Shown: positions 6,375-15,536, counted from the first letter of the stretch. The stretch: DNA of 64,000 nucleotides from Hymenobacter persicinus (GCF_004167665.1 NZ_SEWE01000014.1:42895-106894); one strand, 5' to 3'. Made by a program: numbers and translations. The notes: generated by a model from the sequence alone, not told the origin.

Positions 6375-9248
6375 ATGCGCCACTTTCTGCTGCCGGCCGC
6401 TCTGAGCCTGTTTGCCCCGCTTGTTGTTTCGGCCCAAACCCTGCCCATCCTGGAGCAGAACCCGCCCGCGCTGCGCTGGCAGCAGGTGCGCGCCCCGCAC
6501 TTCCGGGTGCTCTACCCGCAGGGGCTCGACTCGGCAGCCCAGCGCACGGCCCGGCGGCTGGAGCAGGTGCACGGCCCCGGCACGGCCACGCTGGGCGTGG
6601 TGCCGCCGCCCATCAGCATCGTGCTCCAGAACCAGACCACGGTCAGCAACGCCTTTGTCACGTTTCTGCCCCGGCACGCCGAGTTTTTTACCACGCCCCA
6701 GCAGGGCATGGGCCTGGGCACCGTCGACTGGCTCGACGGGCTCGTGCTGCACGAGTACCGGCACGTGGGGCAGTTCGACAAGGCGCGCCAGGGCATCGGG
6801 CGGGTACTGCACCCGCTGCTCGGCGACGGGGGCCTGGGCGTGGCGGCGGTGGGCGTGCCGCAGTGGTTTTTCGAGGGCGACGCGGTGGGCAACGAAACCG
6901 CGCTGAGTCGCAGCGGCCGGGGCCGGATTCCGAGTTTCGGCGTGGGCTTGCGCGCGAACCGCCTCGGCGGCCGCCACTACAACTACCAGCAGGCCGTCAA
7001 CGGCTCCCTGCGCGACAACGTGCCCGACTGGTACGTGCTGGGCTACTTCATGACGTCCTACCTGAAAAACCACTACGGCCCGGCCGTCTGGAGCCGGGTG
7101 CTGGACCGCTACTACCGGTTCCCGTTCTACCCGTTCTCCTTTTCCGACGGCATCCGGCGCACCACCGGCCTGACCGTGGAGCAGCTCTACGCCCGCACCA
7201 TGGCCGACCTCGACTCGACCTGGCAGGCGCGGCAGCAAAGCCTGCAAGCTACCCCCGGCCGCGACTTTGCGGTGCAGCCCGAGCAGCAGGGCAAACGGCC
7301 AGTCTTCACCGAGTACCGCTACCCGCAGTACGTCGACGATAGCACCGTGGTAGCCATGAAAACCGGCCTCGGCGACATTGCCCAGCTCGTGCTGCTGCGT
7401 CGCCACGGGGCCGAGCAACAGCTGTTTGTGCAGGGGCTGGTCAATAGTCCCGAGCTGCTGTCGGTGGGTGGGGGCAAGGTGGTCTGGCCCGAATTTCGGC
7501 CCGACGCGCGCTGGGGGCAGCGGGTATATTCCGAGCTGCGGGTTCTGGACGTGCGTACCGGCCAGCTTACCCACCTGAAGCGCCGCCGCTACGCCGCCGC
7601 GGCCCTGAGCACCGACGGCCGCCGCCTCGTGGCCGTGCAGACCGACTCGTCCTACCACCACGCCCTGGTGGTGCTCGATGCCGCCACCGGCGCGGTGCAG
7701 CAGACCCTGCCCAACCCGCGCAACGACTTCTACACCCAGCCCCGCTGGACCGCCGACGGCCGCCTGGCCGTGGTCACGCTTAGCCGGGCCGGCAAAACCA
7801 TCGAACTGCTCGACCCCGCCACCGGCGCGGCCCAGGCGCTGCTGCCGGTGGCCAACGTGAACCTGACCAACCCCCAGCCCTGGCAGGACTACGTGCTCTA
7901 CAACTCGCCCCAGTCGGGTATCGACAACGTGTACGCGGTGCAAATCAGCTCGGGCCGCACATTTCAGGTCACGTCGCGGCCCCTGGGCGCCTACCACGCC
8001 GCCGTAGCCCCCGACGGCCGCCACTTGGCCTTCCACGAGTTCCGGGCTGAGGGCTCCCGGGTAGTGGAAATGCCGCTGGACCCCGCCACCTGGCTACCCG
8101 TGCCCGCCACGACCACCGACACCCAGGGCACCTACGCCGCCGCGCTCAGCGCCCAGGAGCCCGGCGCCCCCGTGGTGCAGCCCCTGCTAGTCGCCCCCGA
8201 CCCGGGCGCGCCCTACCCCGTGCAGCGCTACTCGCCCCTGAAGCACGCGTTTAATGTGTTCAGCTACGGCCTGATCCAGAGCCCGACCGGCAACGGGCTG
8301 AGCGTGGGCGTCCGCTCCCAGGATCTGCTCAGCACCACCCAGGCCGTGGTGGGTCTGGGCTACGACCAGACCGAGCGCACGGCCAACGTGTTCGGGGGCC
8401 TGAGCTACCAGGGCCGCTATCCGGTGCTGGACGCCAGCGTGGAGTACGGCGGCCGCGACGCCAGTATCCTGACTTCCCAGGGCAACCTGCGCGACCAGTG
8501 GACCTACACCCGCCTGAGTACCGGGCTGCGTCTGCCGCTCACGCTTACCCGCTCCAGGTACCTCGAAGCCCTGACCCTGGGCGCTTACTACCTCCACGAT
8601 CAGGTGCAGGGCTACGACCTGCCGGTCCGCTACCTCACCGAGGTAGGCCCGAGCTCCCCGCTCAACGGGGTGCAGACCACCCTTAGCTACGCCCGCCAGC
8701 TCAAGCAGAGTGCCCGCGACGTGGCTCCGCGCTGGGGCCAGAGCCTGCTCGTGACCTGGCGCACCACGCCCTTCGGCGCCGGCCTCGACGCGGCCCAGCT
8801 CGGCGCCCAGGCCAGCCTCTACGTACCTGGCCTCGGCAAGCACCAGGCCCTGCGGGTGCGCGGGGGCTACCAGCGCCAGCAGCAGCGCGAGTACCGGTTT
8901 GGAGCGGCCGTGTCGTTTCCGCGGGGGGAGGGCTACGTGAGCTTCGACCGGCTGCGCGCCGCCAGCGTCGACTACTACCTGCCCCTGGCCTACACCCACT
9001 GGACCCTGGGCCGGGTGCTCTACATTCAGCGGCTGCGGGCCACGGGCTTCGTCGACCTAGCCCACGGTGAAAGCACCATCAGCGGCGTGGTGCGCACCCG
9101 CAACTACCGCAACCTGGGCCTCGATGCCAACGTGCTCTTCAACGTACTGCACCTGCGCACGCCCCTCGAAACCGGCCTGCGCTTTGTCTACAATACCTAC
9201 ACCCAGAGCTTCGTGGTGGAGCCGCTGGTGCTCAACATCCGCCTCTGA
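6375..9248 (+). CDS. HExxH domain, TolB-like propeller and outer-membrane barrel fusion
   Basis: This 957-residue exported protein has a signal peptide (MRHFLLPAALSLFAPLVVSA). At about residues 30-300 there is a gluzincin-like region: LVLHEYRHVGQ gives His126, Glu127 and His130, and WFFEGDAV gives Glu167 as a possible third zinc ligand. Residues of about 300-610 form a TolB/WD40-like propeller (repeats such as LSTDGRRLVAVQ, WTADGRLAVVTL and VAPDGRHLAFHE). The last third of about 300 residues has alternating aromatic strands and ends in FVVEPLVLNIRL, which suggests an outer-membrane beta-barrel. The start at 6375 is set by the signal peptide. Peptidase activity is inferred from the motif only. 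It is a single gene with divergent or convergent neighbours. Confidence 0.85.
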   Translation: MRHFLLPAALSLFAPLVVSAQTLPILEQNPPALRWQQVRAPHFRVLYPQGLDSAAQRTARRLEQVHGPGTATLGVVPPPISIVLQNQTTVSNAFVTFLPRHAEFFTTPQQGMGLGTVDWLDGLVLHEYRHVGQFDKARQGIGRVLHPLLGDGGLGVAAVGVPQWFFEGDAVGNETALSRSGRGRIPSFGVGLRANRLGGRHYNYQQAVNGSLRDNVPDWYVLGYFMTSYLKNHYGPAVWSRVLDRYYRFPFYPFSFSDGIRRTTGLTVEQLYARTMADLDSTWQARQQSLQATPGRDFAVQPEQQGKRPVFTEYRYPQYVDDSTVVAMKTGLGDIAQLVLLRRHGAEQQLFVQGLVNSPELLSVGGGKVVWPEFRPDARWGQRVYSELRVLDVRTGQLTHLKRRRYAAAALSTDGRRLVAVQTDSSYHHALVVLDAATGAVQQTLPNPRNDFYTQPRWTADGRLAVVTLSRAGKTIELLDPATGAAQALLPVANVNLTNPQPWQDYVLYNSPQSGIDNVYAVQISSGRTFQVTSRPLGAYHAAVAPDGRHLAFHEFRAEGSRVVEMPLDPATWLPVPATTTDTQGTYAAALSAQEPGAPVVQPLLVAPDPGAPYPVQRYSPLKHAFNVFSYGLIQSPTGNGLSVGVRSQDLLSTTQAVVGLGYDQTERTANVFGGLSYQGRYPVLDASVEYGGRDASILTSQGNLRDQWTYTRLSTGLRLPLTLTRSRYLEALTLGAYYLHDQVQGYDLPVRYLTEVGPSSPLNGVQTTLSYARQLKQSARDVAPRWGQSLLVTWRTTPFGAGLDAAQLGAQASLYVPGLGKHQALRVRGGYQRQQQREYRFGAAVSFPRGEGYVSFDRLRAASVDYYLPLAYTHWTLGRVLYIQRLRATGFVDLAHGESTISGVVRTRNYRNLGLDANVLFNVLHLRTPLETGLRFVYNTYTQSFVVEPLVLNIRL

Positions 9249-9269
9249 ACTGATGAGCGGGGCCTAATT

Positions 9270-9764
9270 TTACCGGCCGGGCAGCTTGCGGAAGGGGTGG
9301 GCGCCCAGGGCCAGCCGCTCGGCTATTTCCACGGCCCGGCGGGCCCGGGTGCCGGCCTGCTTGGCGGTGCTGACGTGGTAAGCAATACCCCGGCGGTGAC
9401 TAGGCGAGTACGCCGCAAAGGCCGCGGCGGCTTCGGGCCAGGCCGCCAGGGCTTCGGCCAGCTCCTCGGGCAGGTCCACGTGGTCGGGGTCCGGGTCGGG
9501 TGCCAGACTGACGTGCACCCGCTGGCCGAGCTGCACGCCGGCGGCCTGGCACAGGTCCTTGTTGACCATCAGGTACCGTTCCCCGGTGCCCAGGGGTAGC
9601 AGCCCGAGCCGGATGGGGTGGCCATTGAGCGTGCCCGTCACGCGGCGCAGGCTTTTGCCGCCCAGGGCCTCCGTCACCGCCAGGGGCACGATGATAATCT
9701 GGGTGGGCATGAAGCTGGGGCCGCCGGGTTCGAGCAGGCCCTCAAAATGGTAGGCAGTTTTCAT
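9270..9764 (-). CDS. DUF1905/YdeI-OmdA domain protein
   Basis: This 164-residue cytoplasmic protein has two parts. The N-terminal half matches the DUF1905 small beta-barrel pattern (YHFEGLLEP...FMPTQIIIVP, VTGTLNGHPIRLGLLPLGTGERYLMVNKDL). The C-terminal half matches the YdeI/OmpD-associated (OmdA) pattern (DLPEELAEALA..., AFAAYSPSHRRGIAYHVSTAKQAGTRARRAVEIAERL). Some family members are called bacteriocin-protection proteins, but the role is not established. The start at 9764 (MKTAYHFEG) is preferred over one 13 codons upstream. It is convergent with the fusion gene. Confidence 0.88.
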   Translation of the reverse strand: MKTAYHFEGLLEPGGPSFMPTQIIIVPLAVTEALGGKSLRRVTGTLNGHPIRLGLLPLGTGERYLMVNKDLCQAAGVQLGQRVHVSLAPDPDPDHVDLPEELAEALAAWPEAAAAFAAYSPSHRRGIAYHVSTAKQAGTRARRAVEIAERLALGAHPFRKLPGR

Positions 9765-9865
9765 AGCAGGCTCTAAGCTAGGCAAAGCCGGCCCCCGCCG
9801 CAACCCAGAAACCTTTCCGCCGGCCTTGGGCTTATACAGCCTGAACTTCCCAACATTTGCAGAAT

Positions 9866-10567
9866 ATGAAAGTAGAAATCTGGTCCGATATCATGTGCCC
9901 GTTTTGCTATATCGGCAAGCGCCGCTTCGAGGAAGCCCTGGCCCATTTCCCCCAGGCCGACCAGGTGCAGGTGCAGTGGCGCAGCTTTGAGCTGGACCCC
10001 AACATGCAAACCAACCCCAACCAGACCATCCACGAGCTGCTGGCTGAGCGCAAAGGAATGAGCGTGGAGCAGGGCCGGCAGATGAACACCCAGATGGCCC
10101 AGCACGCTACCACCGTAGGACTGGAGTTCAACTTCGACAAGACGATTCCCGCCAACACCTTCAACGCCCACCGCCTGATTCATCTCGCCGCCGCCCACGA
10201 CCGGCAGGATGCCATGAAGGAGCGGATTTTCCGGGCCTATTTCACCGAGGGCCAGAACATTGACGACCCGGCCACCCTCCGGGCCCTGGCCGCCGAAATA
10301 GGGCTGCCCGCCGCCGAAGTCGAGCAGCTGCTGGCCTCGGATGCCTACGCCCAGGAAGTACGCCACGACGAGTACCAGGCCCGGCAGATTGGCGTGCGCG
10401 GGGTGCCCTATTTCGTCTTTGCCGACAAGTACGCCGTGTCGGGCGCCCAGCCCAGTGAGCTGTTTCAGGAGGTCCTGGAGAAAGTGTGGGAGGAAGCCCG
10501 CCCTACGCCCGTGCAGCTGGCCGGGGCCGACGGCGCCGCCTGTGGCCTCGACGGCAGCAACTGCTAA
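9866..10567 (+). CDS. DsbA-family (FrnE-like) thiol oxidoreductase
   Basis: This 233-residue protein has a thioredoxin fold with an inserted helical domain, as in the FrnE/2-hydroxychromene isomerase-like branch of the DsbA family. The redox motif is CPFC (Cys11, Cys14) in SDIMCPFCYIGKRRF, and the cis-proline loop reads VRGVPYFVF. It lacks a signal peptide, so it acts in the cytoplasm, unlike true DsbA. The start is the ATG at 9866; an in-frame TTG lies three codons earlier. The C-terminus holds a further Cys pair (AACGLDGSNC), which is unusual and could be redox-active or bind metal. Confidence 0.93.
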   Translation: MKVEIWSDIMCPFCYIGKRRFEEALAHFPQADQVQVQWRSFELDPNMQTNPNQTIHELLAERKGMSVEQGRQMNTQMAQHATTVGLEFNFDKTIPANTFNAHRLIHLAAAHDRQDAMKERIFRAYFTEGQNIDDPATLRALAAEIGLPAAEVEQLLASDAYAQEVRHDEYQARQIGVRGVPYFVFADKYAVSGAQPSELFQEVLEKVWEEARPTPVQLAGADGAACGLDGSNC

Positions 10568-10591
10568 CGCTGCCCCTGCGTTTTTTCGAAA

Positions 10592-10624
10592 GCCCGCCGG
10601 CCCTTTGGGAGCCGGCGGGCTTTT
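10592..10624 (+). terminator. Rho-independent terminator
   Basis: GCCCGCCGGC/GCCGGCGGGC stem followed by TTTT, 24 bases after the oxidoreductase stop. Confidence 0.9.
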
Positions 10625-10710
10625 GTCGTTTGGGCGGTCCACGCGCGGCTTTGCGCCGACAGAATTGTGCTATACTTGCTTGCTGATCTATTATTCTGCG
10701 ACGGTCCATT

Positions 10711-13167
10711 ATGAAATATCTTCGATTCTCCGGCCTGCTCCTGGCGGCCAGCGTCCTGTTGCTAGCCTTTCGCCGCCCCACCCCCGCCGACGACTTTGTG
10801 CCCCGCCTGCTCGAGCAGCTCACCCGGTTCTACGCTACCACCTTTCCCGAGAAGGTATACCTGCACCTTGATAAAAACACCTACGCCGCTGGCGAAACGC
10901 TCTGGTTCAAGGCGTACTTAGTGGAAGCCGGCCAGCACCGCCCCGACACGCTCAGCCGGGTGCTCTACGTGGACGTGCTGACGCCCGAAAACCAGGTGCT
11001 GACCCAGCGCATGTTCCGCGTGGCGGGCAGCACTGCCCCTGGCGCCATTCCGCTGCCCCTCGACCTACCTCAGGGTGCCTACACGGTGCGGGCCTACACG
11101 AGCTGGATGCGCAACACCGCCGCCGACTACTTTTTCAGCCGTTCCATCACCATCCTGGCCACCAGCAGCCAAGCGCAGCCGCGCACTTCCCCGCCGCTGT
11201 CCGGGGCCCTCGACCTGCAGTTTTTTCCCGAGGGCGGCCAGCTCGTGACGGGCCTGGAAAGCACCCTGGCGTTTAAAGCCACCGGCCCCGACGGCCGTGG
11301 CCTCGAGGTGCGCGGCGAAATTCAGGATGAGCAGGGGGCCGCTGTGGCTTCGTTCGGCAGCCAGCACCTGGGCATGGGCCGGCTCCAGTTCAAGCCCGAG
11401 GCCGGCCGCCGCTACCAGGCCGTGGTGCGCTTTCCCGCCGCCCAGCGGGGCGTGTATCCGCTGCCCGCCGCCCAGGCCACGGGCTTCACCATGCGGGTAC
11501 TTGAGCTGGGCTCCGTATTCCAAATTGCCATTCAGCGCCGGCTCGGGGCCGATGCGGCCGACCGGGCCGAGCCGATTACGGTGGTGGCCCACGTGCGCGG
11601 GCAGCCGGCCTACGTGGGGCAGGGCCAGATGAGCGACGCCAATACGTTCGTGGCCCGGGTGCCCAAAGACCGGTTTGCCGCCGGCGTGGCTCACTTCACC
11701 CTGTTCGACGGCCAGCACCGGCCCCGCTGCGAGCGGCTGGCTTTCGTCAGCACCGACCCCGGCCTGCGCCTGACCCTGCAACCCGACAAGGCCGCCTACG
11801 CGCCTCGGGAGAAAGTCACGCTGCGCCTGGCCGCCGCCGACGAAACCGGGCGGCCCGTGGCGGGGCAGTTTTCCCTGGCCGTCAACCACGCCGGCTTGGT
11901 GCCCCTGGACTCGGGCGCCACCGACATCCGCACCTACCTGCTGCTCGAGGCCGACCTGCGGGGCCGGGTCGAGGCGCCGGGCTTCTACTTCAAAGACCGC
12001 CGCCCCGCCACCGCCCAGGCCCTCGACAACCTGCTGCTCACCCAGGGCTGGCGGCGCTTCACCTGGCCCGACCTGCTGGCCGGGCAGTTTGGCAAGTATC
12101 CTTTCCCGCTTGAATACGCCCTGAGCGTGAGCGGGCAGGTGCTGGGCGCCAAGGACGCCCCGGCGGCCGGCGCCCCCGTCACGCTGTTTCGCTTCGGCCG
12201 CCAGCAGGACATTTCGCAGACCACCACCGACTCGACGGGACGCTTTCTGTTCAGCAACTTCGACGGGCGCGACACGGCCCGGTTCCTGGTGCAGGTCAAG
12301 CCCGGCAAGGGGTTGCGCAACCCCACGATTCTGCTCGACCGGCTCCGGCCCGACCTCGTGCCCCTGCCGCTGCGCCCGCTTTCCCCCAACGCCGAGGAAC
12401 AGGCCGCCTACCTGCAAAGCAGCCGGCGCCAGCAGGCCGTGGAGCGCCAGTTTCAGGTTGACGGTAACAGCATCCTGCTCGGCAACGTGACCGTGCAGGG
12501 CACCAAGGTAGTCGTGCCCGACGCCCGCCGCATCTACCAGCACGCCGACGCGGTAATTAAGACGGCCGACATTCCGGCGGCCGGTTCCTACGCCAACGTG
12601 CTCCAGCTGCTCCAGGGCCGGGTGGCCGGGGTCAGCATCACGGGGCCGCCCTCGGATATGCACGCCATGATCCGGGGCGCCACCTCGTTTACGGGCTCCA
12701 ACGAGGCCGTGTATCTGGTGGACGGCATTCCGGTGGATGCCTCCCTAGTCAACAGCCTGCCCGTGCAGGAAGTGGAATCGGTGGAAGTGCTCAAGGGGGC
12801 GTCGGCGGCCATCTTCGGGTCCCGGGGCGCCGGGGGCGTCATTGCCATCCTGACCAAGCGCGGCAGCCCCGGCTACGACAAAACCAAGGAGCCCGCCGCC
12901 CGCGGCCTGCTCACCTACGCGCTGCCGGGCTTCGAGCCCGCCCGGGAGTTCTACATGCCCAAGTACGGCGGCAAAACCACCCCACCCACCGACCACCGCC
13001 GCGCCACCCTGTACTGGAACCCGGACCTGCGCACCGACGCGGCCGGCCAGGCCACGGTGTCGTTTTACGCTTCCGACGAAACCGGCCCGTTTCGCCTCAC
13101 GGTGGAGGGTATTTCGCCGGCCGGGCAGCCCGGCCGGGGCACGGCCCAGGTGCAGGTAGGGCGCTGA
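10711..13167 (+). CDS. Macroglobulin-like protein with TonB plug domain, no barrel
   Basis: This 818-residue exported protein has a signal or anchor (MKYLRFSGLLLAASVLLLAF). Its first 350 residues carry a macroglobulin MG2-like start (FPEKVYLHLDKNTYAAGETLWFKAYL, shortened) and further beta-sandwich repeats. Near residue 455-520 there is a carboxypeptidase-regulatory-like unit (SVSGQVLGAKDAPAAGAPVTL). At about 615-715 it has a TonB plug (LLQGRVAGVSI, YLVDGIPVD, VESVEVLKGASAAIFGSRGAGGVIAI). It then ends in one more beta-sandwich (ATLYWNPDLRTDAAGQATVSFYASDETGPF). No outer-membrane barrel follows the plug. Such proteins are common in Bacteroidota and their role is not settled. It may partner with an outer-membrane receptor (inference). 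Confidence 0.88.
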   Translation: MKYLRFSGLLLAASVLLLAFRRPTPADDFVPRLLEQLTRFYATTFPEKVYLHLDKNTYAAGETLWFKAYLVEAGQHRPDTLSRVLYVDVLTPENQVLTQRMFRVAGSTAPGAIPLPLDLPQGAYTVRAYTSWMRNTAADYFFSRSITILATSSQAQPRTSPPLSGALDLQFFPEGGQLVTGLESTLAFKATGPDGRGLEVRGEIQDEQGAAVASFGSQHLGMGRLQFKPEAGRRYQAVVRFPAAQRGVYPLPAAQATGFTMRVLELGSVFQIAIQRRLGADAADRAEPITVVAHVRGQPAYVGQGQMSDANTFVARVPKDRFAAGVAHFTLFDGQHRPRCERLAFVSTDPGLRLTLQPDKAAYAPREKVTLRLAAADETGRPVAGQFSLAVNHAGLVPLDSGATDIRTYLLLEADLRGRVEAPGFYFKDRRPATAQALDNLLLTQGWRRFTWPDLLAGQFGKYPFPLEYALSVSGQVLGAKDAPAAGAPVTLFRFGRQQDISQTTTDSTGRFLFSNFDGRDTARFLVQVKPGKGLRNPTILLDRLRPDLVPLPLRPLSPNAEEQAAYLQSSRRQQAVERQFQVDGNSILLGNVTVQGTKVVVPDARRIYQHADAVIKTADIPAAGSYANVLQLLQGRVAGVSITGPPSDMHAMIRGATSFTGSNEAVYLVDGIPVDASLVNSLPVQEVESVEVLKGASAAIFGSRGAGGVIAILTKRGSPGYDKTKEPAARGLLTYALPGFEPAREFYMPKYGGKTTPPTDHRRATLYWNPDLRTDAAGQATVSFYASDETGPFRLTVEGISPAGQPGRGTAQVQVGR

Positions 13168-13249
13168 GGCGGTGGAATCCGGCCGCCGACTCAGCAACGC
13201 CGTAGAGCGTAGAATATTGATATCGAGTGTTTCACCTTCGTGCCTAGCT

Positions 13250-13651
13250 ATGTTGCCGCCCCTGCCCGAGCTGACGTCAAGTCCCCACCTCGTGCGCGAC
13301 CGGGAAAACGGCTGGATCTACGCCCATTGGTCGGGGGTGCAGACCATGGAAGTAGTGCAGACGGCCGGGCTGCACTACCTGGAAATGATGGAACAGGAGC
13401 CCTGCAGCCACTTGCTCAACGACCACCACGACGTTATCGGCCGGTTTCTGGTCGTCAATGACTGGATTGTGGACTACTGGGCCCCGCAGGCGCGCAAGGC
13501 CGGGCTGCGCACCGTAGCCCAGGTGATGGCACCCGGCGTGCAGGTCAGTCCCGCCGTGCGCGACCTGATGCGGCGCCTGGCCCCGCGCTTCCACACCGCA
13601 TTCTTCACCGACCTGGCCAAAGCCCGTCTCTGGCTGCGGGCCCAGCCCTGA
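13250..13651 (+). CDS. STAS/SpoIIAA-like small protein, paralogue B
   Basis: This 133-residue protein starts at MLPPLPELTSS (13250); the frame runs open upstream but lacks similarity. It is the clear paralogue of the protein at 2311-2721, with the same order of blocks: NGWIYAHWSGVQT, EQEPCSHLLNDHHDVIGRF, NDWIVDYWAPQARKAGLR and FTDLAKARLWLRAQP. It sits 82 bp after the macroglobulin-like gene and may share its transcript. The fold call (STAS-like) rests on the pattern only and the function is unknown. Confidence 0.78.
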   Translation: MLPPLPELTSSPHLVRDRENGWIYAHWSGVQTMEVVQTAGLHYLEMMEQEPCSHLLNDHHDVIGRFLVVNDWIVDYWAPQARKAGLRTVAQVMAPGVQVSPAVRDLMRRLAPRFHTAFFTDLAKARLWLRAQP

Positions 13652-13733
13652 GCCGGGTCGGGGTTTCCGGCGCCGACGCTGGCATTCCCGGATTGTGGGC
13701 GCACCTTTGCCTTTTCAAGTGGCCCCCATTGGT

Positions 13734-14723
13734 ATGAGTATGTTGCGCGTTGCCGGAATCAGTTTGCAGGAGCGGGAGCGGTTTGCCCTGCGCGAGGTCA
13801 GCTTCGAGCAGCCCCGGTTTCAGAAGCTGGCCCTGGCCGGTGAAACCGGTGCGGGCAAAAGTACCCTGCTGCAGTGCGTGGCCGGCCTGATTCAGCCCCA
13901 GGCCGGGGAGGTCTGGTTTGAGGGCCGGCGGGTGAAGGGCCCGGCCGAGCAGCTCGTGCCGGGCCACGCGGGCATTGCCTACCTGTCGCAGCACTTCGAG
14001 CTGCCCCGGTTTTTGCGCGTCGAGCAGGTGCTGCGCTACGCCAGTAAGCTGCCCGCCGACCAGGCCCGCACCCTCTACGAGGTCTGCCGCATCGACCACC
14101 TGCTGCTGCGGCCCACCGACCAGCTCTCGGGCGGGGAGCGGCAGCGCATTGCCCTGGCCCGCCTGCTGCTGTCGGCCCCGCGGCTGCTGCTGCTCGATGA
14201 GCCCTTCTCCAACCTCGACCGGGGCCACAAAAACATCCTCAAGGCCGTCATCGAGGATATCGGGGCCCGGCTGGAAATCACCTGCCTGCTCATCTCCCAC
14301 GACCCTGCCGACACGTTATCCTGGGCCGACCACCTGCTGGTGCTCAAGCAGGGCCAGCTCGTGCAGCAGGGCCCGCCCCGGCAGGTGTACCAGCAGCCAG
14401 TGGATGAGTACACCGCCGGCCTGTTCGGCGACTATAACCTGGTCACGGGCCGCCTGCTGACGGCGTTGGCCAAGCTGGCCGGGGTCCGCAAGCAGGGCTC
14501 CCGGCTGGTGCTGCGCCCGGAAGCTATTCTGCTCGGCGCCCCCGGCAGCGGCGGCCTGCCCGGCACGGTGGCCCAGGTGCGCTACTTCGGTAGCTACTGG
14601 GAGGTGGACGTGGCGCTGCCGGGCGGCTCCCTGGTCGTGAAAACGACGGAGGCTGGCCTGGTTCCCGGCGCGCCGGTGGCCGTGACGCTGGCGGCGGGCG
14701 CCGCCTGGTACCTGCCTGGCTAA
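13734..14723 (+). CDS. ABC transporter ATP-binding protein with C-terminal TOBE-like domain
   Basis: This 329-residue ATPase is complete: Walker A GETGAGKST, Q-loop YLSQHFELPRF, signature LSGGERQRIALA, Walker B LLLLDEPFSNLD and switch His in LISHDP. After about residue 230 it continues into a beta-rich part (LVLRPEAILLGAPGS, GTVAQVRYFGSYWEVDVAL) like the TOBE domain of CysA/PotA-type import ATPases. No permease or binding-protein gene is adjacent, so the transported substrate is unknown and the protein is an orphan subunit here. ATGs at 13734 and 13740 are both possible, and a GTG at 13695 is less likely. It is convergent with the barrel gene, 7 bp away. Confidence 0.92.
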   Translation: MSMLRVAGISLQERERFALREVSFEQPRFQKLALAGETGAGKSTLLQCVAGLIQPQAGEVWFEGRRVKGPAEQLVPGHAGIAYLSQHFELPRFLRVEQVLRYASKLPADQARTLYEVCRIDHLLLRPTDQLSGGERQRIALARLLLSAPRLLLLDEPFSNLDRGHKNILKAVIEDIGARLEITCLLISHDPADTLSWADHLLVLKQGQLVQQGPPRQVYQQPVDEYTAGLFGDYNLVTGRLLTALAKLAGVRKQGSRLVLRPEAILLGAPGSGGLPGTVAQVRYFGSYWEVDVALPGGSLVVKTTEAGLVPGAPVAVTLAAGAAWYLPG

Positions 14724-14730
14724 GCCCGCG

Positions 14731-15393
14731 CTACTGGCCGCCCAGCAGGTAGCCCGCGTAGAGCTGGAAAGCCACGTTGCGGGCGTTGTTGAAGTCGGTG
14801 GCGCGGACGCCGTCTTTGCCAAACTCCTGGAAGTTGCCGTGGTAGCGCAGCCCGACCAGGGGGCCGGCGGCGAACTGGTAGCCCAGGCCGGCGGCGTAGC
14901 CCCACTCCAGCCGGCGGGCATCCTCCAGCTTCCCGCCCAGGTAAGCACTGCTCACCTCGGTGCCGTCCACGGTCGACTTCACCGTGTTGTGCACGCGGAG
15001 CAGATAGCTCAGTTGGGGGCCGGCCTCAAAAATCAGCCCGCGGGCGTTGACTTTCAGCAGCACCGGCAAGTCGAGGTAGCTGTAGTTGATGGTGCCTTCG
15101 GCTTTGCAGGAGTTCTGAAAAACGTCAACGTACTCGCTGTGCATGGCGAAGCCTTTCTGGGAGTAGAGCAGCTCGGGCTGAATGGAGAAAAACCCGTCAC
15201 CCGTCACGTCGACGTTGGCCATGACCCCGGCGTGGAAGCCGAATTTGGCGGCGTACGAATCGTATAAGCGGCCCCCGAGGCGGGTGTTATTCACCCCGGC
15301 CTTGAGGCCGAGGCGGACCTGGGCCCGGGCAGTAGTCGAAAACAGGGTGCCCGCGGCCAGCAGGGCGGCGGATAAGCAGGCGGATTTTCTCAT
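14731..15393 (-). CDS. Outer-membrane beta-barrel protein (porin family), paralogue 1
   Basis: This 220-residue protein has a signal peptide (MRKSACLSAALLAAGTLFSTTARA) and then a PorT-like or OMP_b-brl_2 pattern: QVRLGLKAGVNNTRLGG, FGFHAGVMANVD, FSIQPELLYSQKGF, YLDLPVLLKVNARGLIFEAGPQLSYLLR, a gap, and a closing LQLYAGYLLGGQ-type strand. Eight to ten strands are likely. It is very close to the protein at 16312-16983. Both are on the minus strand around a DUF6624 lipoprotein gene, and all three may form one transcript. The proteins are probably structural or small-molecule barrels; no substrate can be named. Confidence 0.9.
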   Translation of the reverse strand: MRKSACLSAALLAAGTLFSTTARAQVRLGLKAGVNNTRLGGRLYDSYAAKFGFHAGVMANVDVTGDGFFSIQPELLYSQKGFAMHSEYVDVFQNSCKAEGTINYSYLDLPVLLKVNARGLIFEAGPQLSYLLRVHNTVKSTVDGTEVSSAYLGGKLEDARRLEWGYAAGLGYQFAAGPLVGLRYHGNFQEFGKDGVRATDFNNARNVAFQLYAGYLLGGQ

Positions 15394-15536
15394 AGGGCTA
15401 AAAGCAATTGCTGAAAGAATAGGTGAGTTAGAAGACGGGCCCGGCCGGCGCGTCAGGCTACCAACGCTGGCGCCGGGGCCGACTGATATAGAGACGGATA
15501 AATATAGCCTAACCGGCCGGCGGCCCCCGCGGCCCG

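Noticed and set aside
6201..8036. Long minus-strand frame opposite the propeller fusion gene
   Set aside because: The translation is His/Gln/Arg/Val-rich and domain-free; the plus-strand gene has a signal peptide and motifs.
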